Positions 42,995 to 52,506 of a DNA stretch of 64,000 bases are shown here, one piece after another. The stretch lies in contig CM114272.1 of assembly GCA_050084515.1 (NCBI GenBank), positions 12,028,001-12,092,000 on the forward strand, read 5' to 3'. The notes beneath the pieces are model-generated. The model worked only from the letters and a program-made list of their open reading frames with translations. It was not told where the DNA came from and did no database searches. The stretch is from Blasia pusilla (taxonomy: Eukaryota > Marchantiophyta > Marchantiopsida > Blasiales). The position numbers were made by a program, and so were the translations under genes. How positions within the stretch are numbered: position 1 is the stretch's first letter; every line of letters starts with the position of its first letter.

Positions 42995-44444
42995 TCAAGG
43001 CACCATCGATGGTGTGTGTAGTGCCTCCGACAATGTGAATGAGTGTGGAACCTTGGCCTGCCGCCCATCGGTCCCCTGTGGTCGATCAATCTCAACTCCA
43101 CCTCTCGGTGGCTTGGTGCCTCTCGCAGCACCCCGAGTCACCACTGCAGTTGCCTCAACCTGGGCTGCACTACACATAAACCCCATATTGGCAAGATCCT
43201 CACCCGGGTTAGGGTAAGAGGTAGAAGGTGGAGTCACACTAGCTGCTCGCACCTCTGTGCCTTCCCTAAGCTGCATCATCGTCATGGCAGCAATCCTCTG
43301 CTCCAATTGATCAATGGGTGAGAGAAGTGTCGGCTCTGGTGCTCCTGCTCCATCTCCTCTGGCTGGTGGTGGTCCTCTACCACCACATCTAGGAAGGACT
43401 CCCCGACCTCCTCCAAGACGACCGCCCCCAGGCCCTTGGCCTACCTCTGGACGTGCCCCTCAGTAAAGGTCAAAACATCTATCCCTAGTGTGACCATATC
43501 TGTGGCAAAAGACACACTGGTGCTATGGTGGGGCCATCCTCTGTGGCTCCTAAGCAATCGGAGGCGCTGGTGGTCCTCTCCCATGCTGTGGGCAGTCTCT
43601 CGCCTATGGGCCCCTCCACACGTCCAACAAGACCACATCGGTCCCTACTGGGCAACATATGTAGGTACGGGTCGTTGCCTCATAGGCTCACGGTACTCGC
43701 CCTGCTCTCTGGGCACACTGGCCCGCTCCCGTGGTACTGGTGCTGGTTGTGGCACCTGTGGGTCACCGTCGCTCGTGGACCCGTCGACTCTCGAGAAAAT
43801 CCAGCGGTCACTACGTGCTCTTCACTCATGTTGAGCTCAATATGCTTAGACAACTCAAAGACCACCTTCAATGTGGGCTTCGCTGTGTGAATCAACACAT
43901 CGGTCTACCACCAGAGGTCTCTGCCACCAGAGGTCTCTGCCACATTGCCTGTCTCACTGCCCTCCTCTCCATCTAGTCTCCGGGCTGATGGTGTGGGTCT
44001 CTCTCCTCTCACAATCCCATCATATGCCTCGCGACCACTAGTGGACACATATCCTAGAGCCCAATACATCCTCCAGGCATCAATCCCTACTGAATATAGT
44101 GATCAAAACTCCATGTAGTCATCCATTGGAGGACCCTCCAAGTGTTGGAACAACCCCTTCCATGCCATGAAAGGGTTGAACCGTGTCGGGGTCCGTATCT
44201 CCTGGAAGTCGCACCACGTGTCGAACTCCTGGATAAAATCATCTAAGTCAATGGTGCCCACTACACCCGAGAAACAACGCATGCCGCGATGGCCCATGTC
44301 GTCCATCTCTTGGCAAGTAATACTGCCTCCGTCTGCGATCTCGTCACCAGACCCAGTGTCTAGTGATGGCGATCCATCCACGGATGGAGGTCGCGGTAGC
44401 TTCTCACTGGTAACCCCTCGGTATCTCACTCCACTCCGTATCAT
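42995..44444 (-). pseudogene. gag: Element D gag, with internal deletion
   Basis: The gag start is visible: an ATG at 44444 (MIRSGVRYRGV) opens a frame with DDMGHRGMRCFS, FIQEFDTWCD and FMAWKGLFQHLEGPPMDD. A TGA at 44103-44105 replaces CGA of A. About 240 bp of the middle of gag found in A are deleted near 43900, next to a short duplication of ACCTCTGGTGG. The zinc-knuckle region lies at about 43640-43480 and is frameshifted. The C-terminal EQRIAAMTMMQLREGTE block and linker run to 42995. Confidence 0.75.
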
Positions 44445-45574
44445 ACCACTACCACTGCTAGCACTACCCCGTTCTTCCTAACCCTGGAAGAACGACGTGA
44501 TGACAAACCCTATCTCACCCGCTCAAGCACTGAGACTCACCGAGAGTCTCCCACACTCCTCACTAGCTCACCTATGCTAACATCAATCCCGTGATGACAT
44601 ACCCGGCCTCACACACACTCAACAGTCGGGCTCACCATGAGCCTCCTAACTGACTCACCTAACCTAGCGACACTCTCTCGGGTCATACACGTGACCCCTA
44701 CTCGGCAACCGCCGTATATTCACCAACATGCTACACATGAACAGAATCTACACTCGTCACCATCACTACACACACCTAGCACCAGCTACTACCCGATACC
44801 CAGCACTCTCAATCACACACAACAAGTGCGGGAAAAGGGACTCGAATGGGTAACCTGATCACGCCCTCCAACCTGCTGCACCGTCAACATGCACTCTCCC
44901 AGGTGACACGGCAACCTCTGCAACACAACACTCTCCTCGACCAACATATCGATCCTCCCGTCAACAGATGCGGACAACCCGTCGGCATCATGCGCACTGA
45001 CCCTTTATCGTCAACTCTGAAAAACAGAGTACAAGGCCGCTCAACCACGTAGCGCTCCTTACCATGTAAGTAGTTCCACCCTAGTAACCTGGTCACCACA
45101 TCCTGAACCCTACCACGTTGCCATCCAACCACGTTGATGGGGGGGGCTGGCCCGCACCCCTATGGGCCTCCCCAAGTTGGGGGAAAGAAATAAATGTGCG
45201 AGGGGGGGGGCGCCGTTCGCCTGTCGCCACCTGCCATCCGCGCCCCTTGCCCATCGCCGCGACCTAACCTAGCCGCCTTTACTTGACAGCCCCCCGCCAG
45301 CTGCAAGATCCAAACCTGCCCTTTTCTTCTCTCTCCCGACACCCTCACTCGTGTACACTCGATGCCCCACCACACACTACACTCGACTGCTGTCCTGCGT
45401 CAATCCGTACCAGCAAAATCTGAGAAAAATGGACAGCGCTTCTGCCCACGGCCTTCCGAACACAAAAATGACTGACACCTGCAACACACACATCTCCAAG
45501 GCTCCCGACCAAGGCAACTCGCTTGCCTACTTGCAAACAAAAACCACAGCCCCCTGACATCTTTCTCATGTAAA
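44445..45574 (-). other. Element D 5' leader
   Basis: This untranslated leader lies between repeat A1 and gag. It has homology to the leader of E at 52507-54840, including a shared block aagtgcgggaaaaggga (about 44824-44841). C/G homopolymer runs occur at about 45136-45210. No tRNA-complementary primer-binding site was identified. Confidence 0.6.
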
Positions 45575-46050
45575 AATAAAGAGTAGTAAAAACGGCACAC
45601 CCGGCCTAAAACTCCACTCCTCAATCTACATCGACATATCGAGCCTCATCCACCCTGTGCTATCAAGGAATCCGGACGCTAGCACCCTAGTCCTATCTCA
45701 CACACATACAAGAGAGGTGCTCCAACGGCCCAACATGAGAAAAATGGCTTAGGAAAGCCATCTTCCTCTCTTATATAGGGTTGGGAAGAGCCAAAAGGCT
45801 CTTCCCCTAAGAATAGCCGTCCCCTTGGTAACCTGGGCGCACAAGTGACCAGGGGCGGGTGACCTGGTCAACAAGTCACCTGGCTCTGGAAGACCTCAAC
45901 ATGAAAGTTATCAGAAACAACGTTCTTGACACAATGGACCTATCCTCAACCTCATCTGACACAATGGGACAAAGTTCACTCAAGATAGTCCGCTAGCTCC
46001 TACGCCCTATCCACGATAGATCTCGGCCTATCGGCTACTCAGATGTGACA
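45575..46050 (-). repeat. Element D left terminal repeat A1
   Basis: A1 starts TGTCACATC at the insertion boundary, includes the TATA-like ctatataagag (about 45772-45782 by complement) and ends near CTCTTTATTTTTACA at about 45575. It matches A2 of element A and the E and X repeats. It is not followed by a B segment but directly by the leader. Confidence 0.8.
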
Positions 46051-46054
46051 AAGC

Positions 46055-46498
46055 TTTCCCAAGCTCAAAGATGATGTGGCATAATTATTGTGCAATTTGG
46101 AGATCCATTTTCCTCCCGCATTCTTTGATGTCATGACTCATCTCGTTATCCATGTAGTGGAAGAGCTTGGACAGTATGGGCCTATTTATACGAGGTGGAT
46201 GTTCCCACTTGAGCATTTTATGAAAGTCTTGAAAGACCACATCTTGACAAGATACAGGCTTGAGGTCAGCATGGCAATGGGTTACATTTCACACGAGACC
46301 TTGGGATATTTGACAGAGTATATGGTAGGATTTGAACATATGAAGGCCAGGATATGGCAAGCGGAGGAAGATGAAGGAGCGGTAGGTGAAGTCTTTCAAG
46401 GCAGAGGTTCCCCATTGCAATTGCCGAGGCATATTTGGCAGATGGCTCATGAATATGTGTTGAAAAACACTAGTGTAATGCAATCATGGTGGAGGTAA
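46055..46498 (+). pseudogene. CACTA transposase DUF4218-like domain
   Basis: The segment NLEIHFPPAFFDVMTHLVIHV, followed by GPIYTRWMFPLEHFMKVLK, is the signature of the DUF4218 region at the C-terminal side of plant CACTA transposases. Continuity with the fragment at 36940-37067 across element D supports a single gene. A TAA at about 46081 interrupts the frame just before it. A good splice donor (gaggtaagt) lies at 46493-46501. Confidence 0.8.
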
Positions 46499-46689
46499 GT
46501 AGAGGGTTGAATGACTCAAGCCTACGTGTTGTTGCATTTATTTGGCTTCCTTGTTTTTTTTATTTCGTCGCTCACCAGATACCGGTCGGCTAATAATGGC
46601 ATGACCTCTACAGGAAATATAATATGGAGAAAAATGCACATATTGGGGGTGGTGGCGGGGGCTTTCCACCATTCACAGAATGGATTTGA

Positions 46690-47378
46690 TTGGCAATCCG
46701 AGAGCATTCAGCACTACACCCAAATATGGACCGGGATGTCTATCTTTTGTTTGCTCCACCTCGAATGACCGTCTTAGCTTACAAGAGAATGCAAGCCTAT
46801 GGAAACCACTTCCGTGTGATAGATCAAAGTGATGATCATTTTGTCACATATGATTCAAGATTGATATCTGTATTCGAGCAAATGAGCAATCACCAAGATA
46901 GAGGATGGATGAAAATGGGATACATAGGAGAGCTAACTGACATATGGAAATTGGACTATGGGAACACATCCAATCCTATCATTCTCATGAAAGGGACTTG
47001 GGTGCGACCAGATTGGCGTGGGGCTAGGGCTACAATGAAGCGTGATAGTGATGGATTCTTACTAGCAAACTTCAGGCAAATGCAACCTGAATGGTCTGAA
47101 CCTTTTGTATTCCCTAGTCTGTTGAACAATCTTTCTTCCTAGACATGGAGGAATCGCCCGGATGGCGAGTAGTGTGCCACAAGCAGGCGAGGAATCGTAG
47201 GGTATCAAGTAATACTTTGGAGTTCAATTTAGATGGCCACGGGGCTTTTGAAGCTCCCAATAGAGCGGCTCAACCTGTCACAGTTGTCGGAAGTCAGTAT
47301 GTACCATTGATGAGGGTAGAAAGATGGGAAGGCAACATTGAGATTGCAGAGGAACTTAATGATGTCATGGGTTCTTAA
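46690..47378 (+). pseudogene. CACTA transposase DUF4216-like domain
   Basis: The frame carries YKRMQAYGNHFRVIDQS, VTYDSRLISVFEQ, YIGELTDIWKLDYG and LMKGTWVRPDW, the DUF4216 pattern found at the end of CACTA transposases. A one-base shift near 47128 moves reading to the frame at 47145-47378 (ESPGWRVVCHKQARNRRV), the usual continuation. It is probably a decayed gene. Confidence 0.75.
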
Positions 47379-50300
47379 AGAAATTTTTGTGTGGTGTATT
47401 ATGTAATTGGGCATGAGTTCATGGGACATGTAGGTTGTTTGTTTTTGAAGGTATTTGATGGAAAATGTGAATGAAATGTGTGACCGTGTTGAGGCCCGCG
47501 CGGCTTATATGAACAGACGCCTTAGGGAATTGGCGGAAGAACTCAAACAGAGAGGCGTTGAATTGTAAGCTTTGACATATTGAGCACTCAAGTCTGGGCC
47601 TTTATGAATGAATCAGAAGCATTGTGCATAATTCATGTTCTTGAAAAACTTGTCCTCATGTGCAGGGCGGAGGCTTGTTCTAAGCAAGTACCTGCCCCAC
47701 GACCTGCAAAGAGGGATCCTCTCCATCTTGGACCGAGGCAGAGGAGCTCTCGATTGCTTGGAAAGGTATTGGCAGCGATGGCAGAATCTACTGATGACAT
47801 TGATGCTCGGACTGGAGGTGAAGAATCTCCCACTTGTGATCCAAAGTTTGTTGCAGACTATGGTGAAGAGGATCAATCATGCTCAGATGAGCTTCTGGCT
47901 CCTAAGGAGCCCTGTCCATCAACTATTGGGGGAAAGAAGAAGCAGGTAATTTTTCTGATCAATTAGACAGGATGTGTGTCTACAATTGTGTTTTAAGGTT
48001 AGTGGCATTTGAAAGAAATTGTCTCTAATTGGTGGGTTGCATTGCATTGGCAGAAAGGGACAGTTGGGGGGCAAGCTACTTGGGCAAGGGATGTTGCACC
48101 CGGGCGTGTACCTAAAAGTCGTATTCCTCTCAAACAATAAGTGGGTGTACAATATAGTGGAGAGGGATAGGCAAGCATGTCTCAAGGTGGTAGAGATGGA
48201 CCCTATGCACAAAACTCCAAGCCAAGTTCATTATACGGTGGATATTGTCCAACGGGGCAAGGGTGGAATAGTACGAATCTATAGATTTGCAATCTCAAAT
48301 TTCTCTTTCATTATACATCATAGGATGATGGTGGGAAGGTTGTGTGATATGTCTGTACTACACTGACATATATGTGATGTGTAGACTCTATGCAAGGTGG
48401 ATTCTCCAACTACACCGAGGGACCCTATCATGCGGTGCCAAATAGTCAACATCGGTTTGGAAGTAGCCAATATCTTTATGGACTCAATAATAGCATTCCA
48501 GACATGTATGGACAGCCTCAATGGTTGGGGATAGGACCCACTCAAGGAGTGCAAATGACAAAGGCTATAGGTAATAGCAAGTCACATATATATAGAGAAG
48601 TATCATCCCTATTTGGAGAATTTCTTCCTCGTGTTTTCACTAAGTAGTGACCTGACATCAATGCATGGAGTTTGTTTGTAGGCATAAAGACTTGCAAAGT
48701 GGGCAACAATCTTGACTAAAGATATTCATGTGTGCAGCAAACTATACGACTCTAGGTTTGCGACGGGCAAGCCTAAGGACAACATACACACCAAACTCAG
48801 TGACTGAGAGCAGTGTGCAAGGCGAGGGGGTAAAGGTCGGAAAAGTGGATGTGAACAACTCTGGTTGGATCACCACAACTTCAGAAGGAAAGAATAGGTG
48901 GCATGCAGATTTTAGAGCCGAGGTGTTGCGATGGCTTGACATCTCCATTGTGAATTTTTCAGACCAACACTCAGGGGATTGGAATTTGGTGTTGAGTGAT
49001 ATTTTTGCTAGATGGGAGTATGTTGGAAACAATGGCAATGGAGTGGCTATTCCATGTTTGGAGGAATATACACAACGAATAGTGAAGACGGAGAGATTTA
49101 GATTGTGTCAGACATGGAAAGAAGCTACAGGAGGCAAGAAGGTGGCTCCACCACCTCATATAGACCCCAACCAATTGGGGAGATTACTTACGCACTTCAT
49201 GAGCAAGAGTGCAAAGACAAAGAGTGAGCAGATGTCCAAAGCACGGGTAGTGGTGACCAATCCAAACCCTGCAGGAAGAAAAGGGAATGCACCAATTGCA
49301 GAGCGAATTCCCTTCAGAGGTGTATTCCCTGCAGAGGGAACCATCTTTAATCTATTACCACCATGCATATAGTTTGGAAAATGGTTTTTGGTAGACTGAA
49401 CTTGGTCGGTGTAACATGTGTTGTACAGAAAAGAGAAGGGGAAAACCCCTACTAAGGCACAGGTGCATGAGGAGGCAAAGAACCAAAGGAGTTATAGTAC
49501 AAGTACAGTGTCACAGCAGTTATTTGCATCTGGTTGCTTTAGAGTAGATGTGAATCTAGTGTATTTCTAGTACATGAATGTTGATATAGACCGAGATCCA
49601 GGTCTTGTATTTCAGGCGCCAGGAACATCTGAGCTGACAGAGATCTCTGCCCGATTAAAGTCTATGGATGAGTTGTTGCCCGAGTCTGTAACATACATAA
49701 TTGATCGCATGGATGCATTCTCCAGTAGCATGGACGTGCTAGAGGCAAGCATAAAGACTGTTGTTGCTAATCAACAAGAGAACTTCACAAAGTTGATGGA
49801 ATTGATTTCCATGAGCTTGAGAAGGGACCATAAGGACATAAGGGGTTCCAAGGAGAGATCGGAAAATCCAAGAGTTGTATCCTCTCCTCATAGAGTTAGT
49901 GATCGAGACCCTGATCCTAGTGGAGCACTTGCCTCTATGCCGTTGAGTGTATCCTCTCCTCACCCAATCACTGGACCACCTTCAATGGAGAGTGCACCGT
50001 CTCCAGAGCTGGTCACTATTGTGCCTTCGCCTCTAGTTCTTCCACAGGTTGCCAAGGGTGTTCATACAGTAAGAGGACTAGATACAAATTTTGGCATTGC
50101 ATCAACTCGTCCCAAGAAAAAGGGAAGCACAAGAGAGGTTAATGCTACTGTGTTTGCAGGTGACCCTTTGAGTTCACGGATATGAGTTTAGAGTGATAAT
50201 GTGCATTTTACTTCGAAGTCGCTAAAAATCATGATCTATTTGAAAGGGCAATGAGACGTTCTTGTTGATTATGATTGTAGAGACCACGCATGAGACCCCG

Positions 50301-50790
50301 GCCATTGTAGGAAAACGCCAAGTGAGGACATCGCGGAGATGCAATTTGGAGGCCACGGTATTTTCAGAGGAGAATGAGGATAGTGCAGGGATGTTGGGGA
50401 GTGGTGGACCCATGGAGTTGGATCAGTTGGATCTTCTGCAAAAGCCAATGGTGGTGAGAAGAGCGACACTCAAGAAGAGGACCCGAGAGGCTACCAAGTT
50501 GGTGTTGAAATCTGTTGTGCCTCGGTTGCAGCAGTTGATATCACGTGAGAACCCCTCTGTGGTTGTAGGTTATGGGACCTTGCATGATGGTTGTTGTACT
50601 TTCCATGGACTTGACATTCTAGATGGGCATTTTTTTCTCCATTTGAGAGAGGTCTGCAAGAAGAAATATGTATTGCCATTTCCAAATATGGTTGATGATC
50701 CACCGTAGATTTATGTTGGAGATGCCATTGATAGTGTAGTATTATGGCCATATCATCTTATTATGCCTTCTCAGAAATAGGGGCACCTTC
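47379..50790 (+). other. CACTA accessory coding blocks, probably TnpA-like exons
   Basis: Several plus-strand open blocks lie in a row: 47580-47966, 48019-48366, 48390-48647, 48728-49372, 49574-50185 and 50262-50790. The 48728-49372 block has a basic, helical HFMSKSAKTKSEQMSKARV segment, as in plant CACTA DNA-binding proteins. The 50262 block ends with CCTFHGLDIL, VCKKKYVLPFP and, after an in-frame TAG, GDAIDSVVLWPYHLIM, similar to the small C-terminal domain found in plant CACTA-associated proteins. Exon boundaries were not worked out. The functional call is tentative. Confidence 0.5.
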
Positions 50791-51439
50791 ACTTTGTATG
50801 TATAATTTTTGAGTAAACATTCCCTTTGACATTACTCTTGAGTGTGGCGATCTCCATATACTTGTAACTTTTGTACTCATAAGTAGAGGAATTTGATGTT
50901 TGTGTTTCAGTTTTGAGTATTACAATAGAGATGTTTGTGTTTCATGTCTCAATTTTGAGAATATCAGAGGGGGGAGTTTGCAATGAGAAGTAGATATTAT
51001 GTTCTTCCATTGATGACCATCTTTCACTATAATTCACTAGGCATTCTTCTGAAGTAAGAAAATATTCCATTTCAGGCTGTATGGATAAATTTTGTAGCTT
51101 TGGACTTATGGCCACAATTGGATGTAAGAAACATTTGCTAGCTATATCTTTCAATAGATAAGGTTTTTTTACTGTGAAAAACTGATCTGATCAGGCTACA
51201 AAATGGATGGGTTGGTACATGAGTAATGTGCTTGTATGTTTTCACACAATGCTGGTAGCATTAGGACTATACAATAGATATATAATCGCATCTCCATTGC
51301 ATGGATGTAAACGAATTAGTGATAGGTGTAGGGAGGATAGGTAGGAAGGAGTAATTCATATTCATGGATACAAAATGGACTCAAATGCCAATTTCATGTA
51401 CATATTTCTCTCGGCAATAAAGCAATCTGTTATACATAA

Positions 51440-51955
51440 TGACTGGTATAGTTATTTGGATATTGTCAGTGAATAGGATTGTAAATGATATGGACAAGTC
51501 ATTTTAATGACTTAGTCATTCTCTTGTGATGCATAATGTCATTATTTATTACTCTGAGTAGTCACAGTTATTGACTCGCCTGGTCATTATTAATGACTCG
51601 TCTAGTCATTCTTAATGAAGAGTCTAGTCAATCTTCATGACGAGTCTAGTCAATCTTTATGACTCTCCAATCATTCTTTATTACTCGTCTAGTCATTCTT
51701 TATGACTCATTTAATCATTTCTTATGACTTAACCTAGTAATACAAAATGACTAGGTGAAGTCATATTTAGTGACTATCTTGAGTAACAAAAAGAGACTCA
51801 GATATGACTACCCTCGGTTTTAGTAACAACTTATAGGACTTGGAGTAATTTTTATTACTAGAGTCTGGTTAAGTAATTACTTAGTCACACATGCCCGGTT
51901 TGAGTAACATCTAGTCATTTTTCTAAGTCATTCAGAAGGGGTTTTTGTACTAGTG
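51440..51955 (+). repeat. CACTA subterminal repeats and right terminal inverted repeat
   Basis: Variants of an about 10-12 bp motif (tagtcattctt and atgactcgtc) occur more than a dozen times in both orientations between about 51500 and 51935. They run up to the terminus ending gtactagtg at 51955. Such arrays are the binding sites of the TnpA-type protein in En/Spm elements. Confidence 0.8.
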
Positions 51956-52506
51956 TTGAGGATGACTTGCTGGAGCCTCAAGAAACTTGCGAGAGTAGGT
52001 TTCCCCTTCGTTTCGGCTCATTTGGAGCCATATTGAGAAACTTACTATTTTTGGTAAGTACCATTTTGAGTATATTGTCTAATTTCTATTTTGGGAATTA
52101 ACCCTTGACCTCCTACATCAAATCAAGAGCCAAGGAGGTGACTTGGGAGCATAGGTTACCATGGAGAGAGTTTGGAAGAGGGGAGAGGTATACCTCAAGG
52201 ACAGAGAGCTTGAGAGCTCATTCTCTCTTTGTTGAACCTCTTGCCTCGAGGCGACGGAGCTATAGTCCCTTGCCTTGTGAATGTAACCCAAGCCTCTTAT
52301 TAGGATAGTGGGTTTGGTTTGACATTGTGAGAGACATGTGAGAGCTATGGGGTTGTGAGAGAGATTTGACCTTATTTTATTGGAGATATTTTGGTACTTC
52401 TCGATTCTATGTTTGGGTGCCATGAGTTAGCATGGGATCGTGCGTGTTTGTGTGTGTGTTCGATGACAACAATGTATGTTGTGTAGCAATGTGTATGCGA
52501 ACGAGA
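51956..52506 (+). repeat. Family C right terminal repeats A2 (partial) and B2
   Basis: A2 (51959-52378) matches the C2 repeat at 35100-35535 but lacks its first about 80 bases, where the CACTA element inserted. It is followed by B segment 52379-52506 (TTGGAGATATTTTGG start, ACGAGA end, expected CGACA). Right of it the E leader resumes (ctcgttaccatcgc, homologous to D near 44752), so a family C element had inserted into E. Confidence 0.7.

Larger units (their letters stand above)
37068..46050 (-). mobile_element. Ty3/gypsy element D with methyltransferase and PHD finger, complete ends
   Basis: An 8983-bp element on the minus strand is bounded by TGTCACATC (at 46050, reading down) and CGACA (at 37068). 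It is flanked by a 4-bp duplication AAGC (37064-37067 and 46051-46054). It interrupts a CACTA transposase gene, whose frame is continuous without it. Gene order is the same as in A, with which it shares most of its sequence. It contains several stop codons and a 31-bp foldback at the integrase/PHD junction. The right repeats read B1 (partial), A2 (5' part deleted), B2. Confidence 0.9.
46051..51955 (+). mobile_element. 3' part of a CACTA (En/Spm) DNA transposon
   Basis: Right of D the element continues with DUF4218- and DUF4216-type transposase segments, then further coding-like blocks, subterminal repeats and a terminal inverted repeat. The right end reads gtttttgtactagtg and stops at 51955, which on the other strand begins CACTAGTACAAAAAC, the classical CACTA terminus. 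The matching left end and catalytic transposase core are absent from the window. It lies inside a family C terminal repeat (51956 onward). Confidence 0.85.

Noticed and set aside
44820-44870. A tRNA gene or tRNA-derived sequence (block gggactcgaatgggtaacc, also near 52590)
   Set aside because: It resembles part of a T-arm, but I could not form an acceptor stem, D-arm or anticodon arm around it. It is a shared piece of the D and E leaders.
51440-51955. CRISPR-like array because of regularly spaced short repeats
   Set aside because: Repeats are 10-12 bp, occur in both orientations with irregular spacing and lead to a CACTA terminus in a plant genome.
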